Below are positions 1 to 11,910 of a stretch of 64,000 nt of DNA, one piece after another (position 1 is the stretch's first letter; each line of letters starts with the position of its first letter). The position numbers and the translations under genes are program-made. The notes beneath the pieces were generated by a model. It was not told the DNA's origin, made no database searches, and saw nothing but the letters and a program-made list of their open reading frames with translations. The DNA comes from Psettodes erumei (Eukaryota; Chordata; Actinopteri; Pleuronectiformes; Psettodidae), in NCBI GenBank assembly GCA_016785225.1, contig JAFBJZ010000637.1, positions 372,001-436,000 of the forward strand, in the 5' to 3' direction.

Positions 1-1474
1 GGACAGTAGTTATGAGAACGTGACGTTCCTCCACCATGAAAGGATTATTTGAAAGCAGCATAGAGTGCACACCAAAAGTTTATGAGTTTGTCGCATGAAA
101 AGGGTAGCTGGCACTTAAGCTTCGAGGGAAATAAAGCAGTTTTGGTCAAGGCTTTGGGTAAAGGTTACAATTAGAGTCAGGCAACTCAAAGCACATTGAA
201 GTTAACAGCTTGATTAAATAAGGAAAGCAGTTTGACCTTCATTACCAGCACTTTTACAATACTTTTAAAAAAAGTGTTTCATTGACATAATACTCTTGTG
301 GTTTTAAAATAATATACAATCGATTTCTTCTTTGTGCAAAAGCTGCCTCAACTTTTGGAAGTTAATTTGTGGTATTCCTCAGCCTATAACACCTGGCAAG
401 CAATGCACATATTTTCCTCTGTTTTTCTTATATTCTGCTGAACTCCAGCCACACTGAAATTCAGTTGGTCTTTTAGCAGTAATGGCCCTTTAATGAGGCT
501 GCAATGGTGCATTTAAACTGCTGGATTTCTCTAACGTTTATATTTTCCGACATGTCATGCAAATATATGATGCAAGTTCGTAGGCAGTTGGCCTCCAATA
601 CACTCTATACACAACTCTAAGATGTCATGCGTATTCATGTTCATCACAGCCATTTAGGTTCTGTCTCTCATTTTCAGTAACTATAAACAGAAAAACAGAA
701 GAACATTGAAAATTGCTTCCAAATATCCAGAAAAATAAACTGACAAAGAAAACTGTTGCTCTTAAAGGGAAAGATTACAATCACTACTGTGCACTTACTG
801 AACTGTAGAGGATGCAGAATGAATTATTCCAGGTCCAGGCAGATTGCCTATTAAAAATCTCCTATTACAAAATGATGTTTTTTAAATTAGACCGATATTG
901 CTGTCTGTAATCATTCCTGCAATTTTGATGGAGAGATTTTACAGGAATCAGGAGTTTACAGACACATTTTATTCAGCATCAGACACTTCTCATCACATCA
1001 ACCTCAAACTCACATGTACGAGATTTGGATTTCATCAGTTATGGACTTTTGAAATTAAGAAGATGTGATTTGGTTCATAACTTGACGCTAAGGAGGAATG
1101 CATTCCATTCTGGTTGTGTGGAGAACTCAATGTGCAGATCAGAGTTTCAGCACAGCCCTGCAGCATATTTAGACAGTATGGACTGTGCAGGTATTTACTC
1201 CCTATGAGTCACATCCAAAACGCATTAAGGTTTAAACTGACACATTAGCTGGCTGAAAAGATCTGGTAATGACCTGAAAAAAAACCCAAAAAAACCCTGG
1301 GATTTTATTAAAAATCCTAAAAGATCCACAGGAGTGGTGAGGTAATTAAAATTCATTTGTTTGCAAGGTTCCTTATAAACAATCCACTTTGTAGAGTCTT
1401 TTTAAATGTTTGTTTTAGCAAATATTCCATTTCACATTGCAAAACTGCTCATGTTGTTCACAAACCTAATCCTA

Positions 1475-1810
1475 CTTCCCCATTTTAAAACCATGCAATC
1501 ACATTAAATCAGTTCTCTAATGCCATAATATACAGCTGCCAGGCAGCTGTGTTTGACTAGGTATTTATAATGAGACTATGCGAATGATTTTATTATGCGA
1601 GGGCTGCACTGGGCAGACAGTACTGCCTTAGGACTGCACATTTACTCCTATTTGTCCTGATTTTGTCATATTCTACAGACTGGGGTTGTAAATGCTCGAT
1701 CTGTAATAAGTCAAATCCTTCCCTTTTTTTCAAACCTTGCAATCACAATTAATCAATGTTTTAATGCTACGCCACTTGGCAGCCAGGCAGCTGTGTTTGC
1801 CTATTTCACC
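1475..1810. repeat. Diverged direct duplication of a ~90-bp non-coding element
   Basis: Two related segments, 1475-1568 and 1715-1810, sit about 240 bp apart in the same orientation. Each has a pyrimidine-rich lead, then TGCAATCACA, an AT-rich stretch with TTAAT/CTAATGC, and the shared 18-mer GCCAGGCAGCTGTGTTTG, which contains a CAGCTG E-box. The spacers between the shared blocks differ in sequence. It could be an old local duplication of a regulatory element or two copies of an unrecognised repeat. Confidence 0.6.
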
Positions 1811-4800
1811 ATATCCCTCTCCTTTATTACAGGGTGCGATGTAAACTTGGCTGGTTGTGAAGTGTTCCCTCTTTTTACTTTGCTTTCCGCCGCACAGGAG
1901 TCTGTCACCATGGAGACAAAAAGTCCTGTCGGCCTTGAATGGCCACGTTTATACCAAAACACTACTTGAGCGAGAACCCCCCCCCACACACACACATTTG
2001 TTTTTCCTAGACCATGTAGGGCCGAGACAAAGTCATGAATGAGTCGCCCCCCCCTTTGTGTGTGGGTGTACATTATTATGACAATAGGTGACGAACGTCT
2101 CTTTAGGTTTACAGAGATGCTATTCAGTGTTTTCATCCCCCACCGTCTCCGACCTTCAGTGGAGCTAATATAGAGTCCTAAGTCCTGAAGGTGACGTGGA
2201 ACCAAGAGTCAGATCAGCATTATAGTAGCATCTTCTCTGAATCATTATTTTCACCCACATATTCAACCTCAATGTTAGTGTCCATTTTACTGCACATACT
2301 AAGGGTCAAGTATTGGATGATAAAAGGCTGCAAATGGGAACAGCATGGCCTTCAGTGCTTTGACTCTGCAGTTAAAAAAAATCACTAAGCCACTAATGGC
2401 AGAGTTACTGCTTTTTATTTTTGCAGTAATGGTCTATCAGACTGGCAGCATGGTACTCATCTCACCTCAAACATGAAAAATACCCATTAAAGCTCGCCAA
2501 GCTGTGTGTGTGTGTGTGTGTGTGTGTGGCCCCTCGTAACGTCAAGGAAAGGGTATAAACAGCGCACCAAACTGACGGATTGGTCCTCCAGAGCAATTAT
2601 CATATGAATAAGTATCAGCACACAGTCTCACTTTGATTGGTCCAAACAAGGTCAGTTCCCACAGTACCACTGGCCCAGAACCCAATTGTCAGCCTGTCAC
2701 CGCCATCACTGGTGCCTCTGCTCTGCATTTGTGTGTCTGGGTGCATGTGTGTAGAGGGTCTGTTTTGTCCATCACGGCTGAGATACTCCAGTCAGAGATG
2801 GGAATGACAGAGCTCCTCCACCTCACTGCTGCTAAGTTACTTAGAGAGTCTGGGATGGGATTTCTGTGTGTGCTCTCAGTACTTTAAAGGCTTCCGTTGG
2901 TTGGTTTGTTGCTGCGAATGACAAGCATATGACAGACAAAAAAATTCTCTTTGTGGAGGAATGTTACCAATGTGCACATTTGCTATAAATTTATGATGCA
3001 GAATACAGGTAGTGTAAAGGTTTGGAGGTCTGTCTATTACATGTTTAAGACTGGGATGGATTATTCAATAAAAAAACAACAGAAAAAACAAACATGCTAA
3101 ATGCTAATTTTGTGTCATTTTTCAGAAAAATGCAAGTAATTGAACCAAACTTGGTGACTGCGGACTTCATTATGTGCCATCTGGCTCCACAGTTTTTACA
3201 CATGTAACAGTTCATCACATTCCCTTCCACTGGTAACTCCAGCCACATCAAAGCCTCGCACCGACTCTGTAAATGAAACATCATTTTAGCTCGTTATGGC
3301 GAAGCAGAGTTAGCTCTCTAGCTGACCACAAACGACATGCCGGGTCACTCTCCATATATGAGAAACATGACAAGGTTTTTTTTTTCCCCCCAGAAATGGG
3401 TGACTCTTCGGTTTTGCCCTGCTGTCATGTTACAGAATGATATACACAAAGAGCTAGTTTTCTGATGCGGGTGCCACCAGTTTGAGTCAACAAGCATCTG
3501 ATATAATCTAAGAACAACATGTGTATGACTATAGACCTCCCTTCACCCAGCAGCTTCAAATGAAGTACTCTTGAGCAAGGTATTGAGGCTGCACAGAGGC
3601 AAGCAGGATGGTAAGTATAGTATCTAAGAGTCCCCTGAGTTGAATAGTCTGTCCAGTTCCTCACATAAACCACTGCAGTGGGAATATACTCAGTGAACTC
3701 CACAAGAGTCAAAAATGTATTATGAACTTGTAAAAATCTTTATCAAACTCAAATTATAACTGCTCATTTTGGGAAAGCAGCTGCCATACTAATATATAAA
3801 TATATTAAGGGGGCAAGTTGTTTAAACAAGTTCTTCATCCAGACAACCCGCCTAAGGCTATGTCTCTTGTTCAAACCACACCTGTCTTCTAGCCTCCATC
3901 TATCAAACCTGCCCAGACCTAAAGATGTAACCCATAATAGCCTTTTTACATCTTGTTTTTCTCATAATGTCCTCATGCAATTTTCACTTTAGGGTGTTCC
4001 TGGATCATTTTGATGGATCTGAAATGATTTTGCTTCTGCTTAATTATTAGTATTACACAGCAGAGACAGAGTGTGTGCGAGAGTAGTAGTAGGTGGTGTT
4101 TTGAAAGGACTTGTAGAGCAGTTTGGCTCGGAAAATGTGAAAATTACTGGAGAGAAATGAGGGGGAAATATTCCAGACAGATTCTTTTTACAGGAAAAAA
4201 GAAAAGCTGTATCAATGGTAGGCAGAGTGCCAGGTAATAGAGAGACCAGTAGGTATATAGAGGTGAAACAGAGCGTACTTATAGCCTACAGCTCTTTCCA
4301 CGTGTGTGTGTGTGCATGTTGAGTGATGGGGCAATGAGGTGCAGGTTAGTCCAACTACCGAACACGTCTGCACAGGCAACCAAACCTACAGAAGTCCCGA
4401 TATGTCTCCATATGCCCCTTGCTCAAAGTGAAACTGAGAAACGTTCATGTCTGTACTAAAATCACAACCGTCAAAATCTACATCACAGAACTGCACTGTT
4501 GCTTTCGACAGGTCCTCTATGGTTTGCAGCAAAAACAAAGTTACCCTTGGACCTCTCTTTAAAAGTTTTTTTCTTTAAAGTACAGATGATGATACCTGCA
4601 AACTCATCTTTTTCCACCCTTAATTCTCTTTTGGACACAAAACCTAAGGCTACCTAAAATCACACTTTTAAAAAGAACTAGAATTCTTTGACCCCTACTT
4701 CCATCTAAATCTTTCTTTGATTAATTTGGCTTCTTTTGACATACCTCAGTTCTTTTTGGCCTCTTGAGCCCATCACACTCTTTACTGTCCTTTGAAAGCA

Positions 4801-6747
4801 ATCTTTGTGGCAGCGTGGCCACAAAGGTGGTTTTAATTAATATGTTTGTAAAATGGCACTCCTTTGATCCCCCATAAAGAGATTATGCTTTGGTTTGCCA
4901 ATGGGAGGCCAGGCATCAATTTGAGCCACAGGATTCAGTTTCTCTCCAAGAGTCTTCTGAAGAGGCCACCCAGTAACCAGAAGGTCACGGGTTAGATCTC
5001 CATGACATGTCCACGTCCCCACAAAAGCCACGTGTCACAGCAAAGCAGCTTTCACTGGAATATAGGGGCCTGCCTTCCATGTTCTGCCAAAGATTGAAGG
5101 ATGCAGTCATTTTTTTCTCTTCTCTCGATCCCATTAGTGAAAAATGTGCCAGGCATGATCTCAGCGTTTGTGCTGGACACCTGGCTTTATGCGATACTTC
5201 ATATCATGCTGTAATCCTCTGGCCTCTGACCTCTTTCCATGCTAGCCTTCCTTTACTCTGTGGACTCAAACTGAGCTTCTTCAGGTCTGTTAAGAATTAC
5301 AGCTTAGACCCCAGGCAACAAAGCGGACTTTACCTAAGCTCATTATTTTGAGACCACGACTGACCATTTCAACACATTTGGGGCCTCCTCGTGTGTGGTC
5401 TGCCCTTTGCCTTGTGCATGGAAAGACAGTCAAGTTGAGAGGGGAAAAGCCAGACAGGATGAAAGCTGCTGCACTGCTATCTGTTCGTTTTCAGTCTTGA
5501 AGATAAAGAGCAAATGACGAGGAAGGGGCAGAGGGAGAGAGCAGTTAAGGGAGGTAGAAAGTCTTTTTTCCATGCTAAACATCATCTAGCGATTGTCTTT
5601 TTGATCTGGGTAGATCCAAATCCAAAAGAGTTCAGTAAAGACATGAAAAGAGAAGTGATGAGACACAGATTTGATCAGAAACAATGCAGTGCAATGTCCT
5701 CAGTCACTGCAGGTGTGGCAGGTGTTTGATGAACCAGTTAAGTTACAAAGAATGAAAAAGAATAGAGGAAATAATGTTTGTATCATATGATACACAAAGA
5801 TCATGTCATCAAAATGCATCAACTCACATTGGGGCTGTACCTTAAATAATTTCAGTTTATCATGATAAAAGGGGCTTTATGGTATCAAGTGGGACTGAGT
5901 CTGCATTTACAAAAGAAAGTAGGTTAATGATATAAAAGCTTGATCCCTTAATCATCCTTTCCATTCAAGGTTCAAGAGCTGGATTAATGACCCAGAGTAA
6001 ATTACAACAAGGAAGTAGATAGACGAGAGTCTCCTGGCTGCTGGTGTAGACATTAAAAAGAAGTTAAACTCGAGACATTCCTGCAGCAGCTTGAGACAGT
6101 CTCTCTAAACACTTCACAATGTCAGTCATGATGATAAGATAAGAGCGAGTTCACTTGGGGTTAAAAAACAGGACACCCCCCCATCCTAACCACTGTTGCT
6201 CTGATTAGATCCAGGTTGGCAAGCCCAGTCCCACTCACACGAGGTCCAGATTTACATCCAATACCAATGCAGGAAGTAGTGCCCTAATGAAGGTAGTAGT
6301 CGACAACGACTGCTAGAATTACCACAATATTTAATAATTCATGGTCCTGAGAGAATTAATTTTCATAACTTTGGTAGTTTCCTGGCATTTCATGCAGCAC
6401 CACTAAAACATTTTGGTTGATGAAGAAGTAGTGCTTTTTAGCAACTTTGCTGCCTCACAGACCATCAACATAGTCTGTGCAGATTATGCAGAAATATCAA
6501 ATTTCAATATGCCTTTCTGGCAGTGGGTGGGCATGTCACTAGGAAGGAAGTGGGGTGCAATTCCCACCCATGGCACCACCCATGGTTTACTGACTAAATT
6601 GCAAATACACGGGACACATTGCTTTAGCAAGAAAATCACATTTTAAAAAACGTGACATTTAAAGGGTCGCAATGCAACAGGTGCAACATCTTTTAAAGAT
6701 TTCTTTTGAAAAGGTCATCTGTTTATCCCTGATAAACTGTGTCAAAG

Positions 6748-6905
6748 TGGGGACCTCATGTTTGGTCCCCATTGCGACACAAGCCCTCACTGAGAGCCCT
6801 TTGGAGGGTTTAGACTTGGTTTTAGGATAAGGAGTAGAATTTGGTTTATATTAGGAGTAGAGCTAGTTTAGGCATTTATTCAGGATGGTTAAGGGGTTAG
6901 AGTAA
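6748..6905. repeat. Degenerate interspersed repeat (GTGGGGACC/GGTTAGG type)
   Basis: GTGGGGACC at 6748 is followed by the inverted arm TGGTCCCCA, then text resembling 'gagggtttagacttggttttagg' split by mutations and a run of AGGAGTAG/GGTTAG-like units. I recognise this arrangement from common teleost repeats with GGTTAGG-rich tails. This copy is decayed. The family name cannot be fixed without a repeat library. Confidence 0.45.
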
Positions 6906-7175
6906 GGGGCGAGTGAGTGAAGTGTGTGAATGTGTGCCCCCCCCCAAAATAGATTGTGGAACAAGTGTGTGTGTGTGTGTGGTGCTTTTGTTTTTTCCAG
7001 GGTTTAGTCAATGTTGAGTCTGAAAGAGGATGAATGACAGAGGAAGTGTGAAAGAAGGAGAAAGAGAGTTTGTGTGCAGAGTTCTTAGCTAAGCTCCACA
7101 CAGGACCTATCATTACCAGATGTCACAGTTAGGGCGGTTGCCAGCCGAATCACTGCTTATTGCCTCAAACTCCAA

Positions 7176-7251
7176 CTCACTGCCTCTTTTCTTCTTCTCT
7201 TTCCTTGTCTCTTCTTTTCTCTGCCCATGTCCCTGTTCCTGCTCTCTCTCT

Positions 7252-7309
<58 letters not shown>

Positions 7310-7510
7310 TTCCCTCTGCCTTTTTTTTTCTTCCTCCCTTCTCGATTTCCAGCTGTTTTTGGAGCACGCAGCGAGAACAGGGGGAAGTCCTCCACCAATT
7401 GTTTCGGTCCTGAGAGGAGCCTCGGCGGTCGGACCCCTCCCTCCTTCTGTCTCTCTCCCCTCTCTCCTCTGACTCCCTTCCTCTCTCGCCCTCTCTCTCT
7501 CCTCCCCTTG
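7176..7510 (+). promoter_or_regulatory. Homopyrimidine (CT)n tracts at the putative dcn promoter
   Basis: Pyrimidine-rich sequence runs over most of 7176-7350 with a pure (CT)n core at about 7256-7304, followed by a second C/T-rich block at 7434-7510. The tracts lie 0.2-0.4 kb upstream of a good splice donor that would end the untranslated first exon of dcn. The human decorin promoter has been reported to contain an S1-nuclease-sensitive homopurine/homopyrimidine element, which makes this position notable. Promoter function here is inferred, and no clear TATA box was seen. Confidence 0.45.
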
Positions 7511-7519
7511 TTGTGACAG

Positions 7520-7671
7520 AGCACACCTGCTTGATCTTGGCTGCACGCGCTCCGAGTCCAATTACCCCATAGGCCACTTCACAGTCTCATCCCCCCACTC
7601 GACTGGATTTTTGGGAGTCAAGCTCATCTCACCCACTTCTGCTCTGTTTGCCTTGCTTTTACTGGGAACAG
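7520..7671 (+). other. dcn: Probable untranslated exon 1 of dcn (3' end defined, 5' end unknown)
   Basis: A near-consensus donor, ACAG|GTAGGT, ends a possible exon at 7671. It follows the pyrimidine-rich promoter-like region and precedes the first coding exon at 15196 by 7.5 kb. Mammalian decorin genes begin with alternative non-coding exons, so a leader exon is expected. The 5' limit given is a guess; the transcription start cannot be read from the sequence. No competing coding interpretation of the stretch was found. Confidence 0.4.
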
Positions 7672-7768
7672 GTAGGTTAATCCTTCAACTCTGGAAGAGG
7701 AGAAAAGTAAGGGTGTTAAAGGGTGGAGTGAGGTTAGGAATAAGAAGTTAGCTTTAATATGAACTAAT

Positions 7769-7773
<5 letters not shown>

Positions 7774-7802
<29 letters not shown>
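7774..7802. repeat. (GA)n microsatellite
   Basis: This is a pure GA run. It is complementary to the (CT)n core at 7256-7304 about 470 bp upstream, with the putative dcn exon 1 donor between them. Confidence 0.9.
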
Positions 7803-8009
7803 CGTCTTGAGAGGGTGTCTCAGTGTTGCTGGAAAAACATAAAAAAGTCACATTATTTGCTGGTGATATTATTTTATTTGATGAAATGGCTGCTTTTGTT
7901 TTTTTCAGTTATATTTGTGCATATATCTGTCTTTTTGGTCAAATGGATTTCAATGTGTTTGATTTACTTCTTCATGCATTATGTTGCTCTTACCTCTCTC
8001 TGCAGCCTT

Positions 8010-8040
<31 letters not shown>
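8010..8040. repeat. (GT)n microsatellite
   Basis: GT run with one GC interruption near its 3' end, inside the putative dcn intron 1. Confidence 0.9.
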
Positions 8041-11000
8041 GCGTTGTGTATATTCTAGATATTGTTGCCAGGTCTTGTTCCCACAGCACTCTTGGCTTTG
8101 GTGATGAGAGACCTTAATCATTTCCAGTCCAATCTGCATACGGCTCAGTGAAAAGAGCAGCGGCTAGGGAAGGGGGTGTGGTGGTGGTGTTGATGCTGGT
8201 ACCTCACTCCTCTGCCAAAAACCTTATTCTTCTGGCCCACTGTTAATCTCCAAAGTCTCCACTGTTGAGTGCCATATGATCTTTTCAGCCGTTTCTCAGT
8301 TTACAGGTTTTTTTTATTTGTTTGGGACAGTTCACTAAGTGAAGTGTTTGGACATATTTTTTGACGATTGTTTGGATGTAACCCATATGGAAATTCATTC
8401 CTCAAGTTATATCCATGAGTGTGTTATTTCTGTACCTGACAAGTGTATCAGAATTGCAATGCTTGCATAAAGACCAGGGCTTGAGTGGGGGGAAGGTAGA
8501 AAACTTTGATTTACTTTCTACATAAGTTGTTTGTTTCTATGTTTTGTCTTCATCTGATTATATCAAGGGGAGGCCATTCTGATTTGCTCATTTTCTCTTT
8601 TTATTTAGCATTCTTTCATTCTTTTTTTCTGTTTTTTTCTCTCCCTGTGGAGTTTGGATAGTCAACAAGGAAATGAGGGGAGGGGAAAAAGCTGTAACAA
8701 CACTGAGGATTTATTTGTGTTGATACAGTCCCTTTACTGCTTGTCAAGATTTTGATTGTAAAAGTCGTTTCTGGTGCCTCTCACACTTTCCATTTCAGCG
8801 GTTCAGATGGGACTGCAAGCAGACCATTGTAACCCCAATCTCTTATCTGTCTGCTCTGTAGCTCTGTTACTCCTCACTGTGAACCTTCTCTGCCCACCGT
8901 GGCAGCATTTTTGCTGCTGTGTTTTCACAGGAGCAGAACAGGACCCAAATTGCTAGGGGCGACTTGAAGTGAGAGGCTTTGAAGAGGAGATGAAAAAAAG
9001 CTGTACCTGGCAGCGCACAGTGCCATTAATCCCGTAATGGTACAGCTTCCTCTATCAAAAAGAGGTCTGAAGGCTTCCCGGCAAGCCACCACACAACTCT
9101 CAGCTAACTCATTACATCCTTTTTGCCAGCAGGGAAAAAACCTAATAAGGCTCAGCTGCACTGAATTCAACTGCGAGAAACTGAACAAGGGAAAAACTGA
9201 GACAAACAAAATAGAATGAAAAGTGGAACTCAGAATAGAACAGGAGCTAAAAGAAAATGTAAATGTTGTGCTAAAATACACCCAGAGCAATAAAAGTGCC
9301 TCTCCAGTTGATATTTTTGAGGTGAACTGAGCAGATGTTTAGCATCTGAACCAGGAATGAGTGAATGGATGCTTTGGTAGGAGACAAGGCCCGGATTTGC
9401 ACTCAGGGGCTGCATTTTTTCCATCTGGACCTCAGCTCTCTGGGTCAAAGCGAGCAATAGAACAATGGAATTGAATGGATATCAGCCATGAAGGCCTTTT
9501 TCTTCCCCCTGCTCACTGGAATACCAGAAAGTTCCACATGTCAGTCTTTCAGGGCCAAAGTTTTAAGGGTCAGACAGAGAAAGAGAGAAATGCCATAAGC
9601 TATGGGCGGGAAGCCAAGGATGGAAGGAAAGAGCTTTAATTGGGAGGAGGAGATGGAAAGAGAAGAAAGGCAGAGAAGGTTGGGCAGTTTATCCACGTCT
9701 GTGCAGCGCAGACTTTTGATAATGGGACTGAGGTTGATGGCAGGCCTGACAGCTCTTCTCATGGAACAGCTGAAATGTGGCCTAACCACTTGCTGGCTTT
9801 CTCATGCTACGTCTGTAAATGACAGACATGCTTCAGAGACCCTGAAATGATCTCTTAGTAATAGATAGGATCTGACACGTTTTTATTTTTGCTGCATAAA
9901 GAAATTTTATTGATTGCAGTGGTCAAATGGAGTGCCTGGGGCATTCTTGAAGCCAAAAAACTCCCATGTAGGCATATGTGGGATGACTATTTTTCAGACA
10001 AGACTAATTTGGCCTAACTCCTATTATGAGAATGCTTTGGCTCAGAAGTTGTTTGTTGGCTGTGTCTCTGCATATTTTCAGATGCACATGTTCTCCTACA
10101 AAATCCCCCCCGATAGGTCTGACATTTTTTGAAAATAATGACGACTGACCACTGCCAAAAGACAAGCTCATGAAATCACAAATTCTTACATTTTAGCATT
10201 GTTATCAGTCAACTGCCTATGCATCTGAGCATAATATGTTTCAAGTGGCCAGGTGGGAGGGGCACTCGCATTCATTTGCTGATGAGTTAAAAGGGGCCAC
10301 ACGTGTTTTAAATGTCCTGTGGCCTTGTAAATACCTTCCAGTGATTCATTGCTGACAGACACTCTGCAGAGGCGGACGCAGGCCTGTGGAGAGTTAGACG
10401 AGAGGAAGGGAGGTAGCGGACAGGGGTGGAGGGTGGGATGGTGGTTACTTGCTTTTATATTGTTTCGTTCATTACAAAATGGCCTCATTTGCCAAGAGCA
10501 AATGCTCAGATCTGGGGGGGGGGTTATGCCACAGACATTGGAAAGATTTGTTGAAATGGTTGATGTGTAGATTGTTCTAAAGATCTACTGGAAGGTACTG
10601 TACCTTTTTGAATTTCTGAGCTCCAGTGTTTCAATGAAAGGCTGTGGCGAAGAGGAGAAAGTGACAAAGTGGAGGAGGGAAAATTACTTTTACTCCCTCA
10701 TGCAAGCATTTGCTTCCTGTCTGGGAATCATTAGTAATGCTGGGGCCAGACTTGGGGGAGTGGAATGGAGGGAGGGAAAAGAGAGCGAGATGAAACAAAA
10801 GAGGGATGCAGGAGAATTGACAAAGATGCCGCCGCCACAGGAAATGTCAGCCTCCAACCCCCCTTTTTTTCTTGGTCAGGCAGGGGATGATGAATCGCAG
10901 GTTTCAGAAACACGAAAGATGAAGATAGAGATGGTTAGTGCACCATTTACCACACATCCTTTTCTGAGATATGGCGGACTGTAGATGTTTTAAAAATACA

Positions 11001-11865
11001 ACATTTTGATGCGTTTTTTCTTTGCCTATCTCATTTCCATGTGAAGTATTTACACAGGCATCTGCTGACCAGTCAAAAGCTCTTTCAAACTCTTCACATC
11101 ATCATGCAAATCCCGTCAAAAGAATTGGGTCAAAAGTAAAATGTCCAAATTCATCAGATGCATCATCCTCCAGTGTTTATCTGTTGCTCTAGTCTGTGAG
11201 TAACAGTAGACTGAATGTCTCTTCAACATTGTGTGCCTCAGTATGACCTGCTCTTTCATTCTTGCGGCTCAAATGCTGCATTTGTTTGAAGGTATTTACA
11301 GTGATGTTTCATCCATTGGCAGGAAACTTGATTGTGCACTATTATAGCCACATTTACACTGATTAGTGCCAGTCTGCATCTTATGAATAATGCCTGCCCA
11401 GTTTTCATCTTGTAAACTGGCTCAGAGCCGTGCTGCAACGGGATGCCGGCCATGTTCCCTCAAATGAAGCCACGTCGAAATGACACATTAGGGCAGGACT
11501 TTGGACAGAACAGTTCCATGCACTTTGAGATATGTATTCAGGTAAAAACTATAGATATTTGATTGGTATGTGTTGGAGTTGACAATTGGTATATCAAGAC
11601 CATTGTATTGAGGCTTCAAAACATCACATCAGAAATGTGTTTAACTTTTCAGATTTTATCAGATTGGAAAAAAAATACCATAGAATGTCAAATAATATTT
11701 TCTAAGCTCAAAAAACAGAAACCTATTGATCAGGTGAATAGCTTTTATCTTGAAAGAGAAAGTTGCATTTTCTTTGAGGGATTTGAAACATGGATCCTGG
11801 CTAGATGTAGCAATTGCATGGTCAAGTCATGTTCCAGCATGCTGTGTTGACAGCCCTCTGGGTTT

Positions 11866-11866
<1 letters not shown>

Positions 11867-11904
<38 letters not shown>
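11867..11904. repeat. (CA)n microsatellite
   Basis: About 19 CA units, nearly pure, inside the putative dcn intron 1. Short reading frames across it are artefacts of the repeat. Confidence 0.9.

Positions 11905-11910
<6 letters not shown>

Larger units (their letters stand above)
1..7100. other. Non-coding 5' flank of the SLRP cluster
   Basis: I see no supported gene here. Open frames are short, lack splice context and carry no recognisable domain. The stretch is AT-rich with a (GT)n microsatellite at 2502-2528, a diverged duplicated element at 1475-1810 and a degenerate interspersed repeat near 6748-6905. In mammals the gene beyond DCN on this side is BTG1 at a large distance, so a gene desert is expected. 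Distal decorin enhancers could lie here, but nothing in the sequence proves it. Confidence 0.6.

Noticed and set aside
4950..5000. tRNA-like or SINE-like block (CAGTAACCAGAAGGTCACGG)
   Set aside because: Resembles the start of some teleost repeats, but too short and decayed to call; no tRNA fold seen.
7113..7577. Long reading frames on both strands rich in Arg-Glu or Ser-Leu
   Set aside because: They are translations of the (CT)n/(GA)n tract. No splice context or family match.
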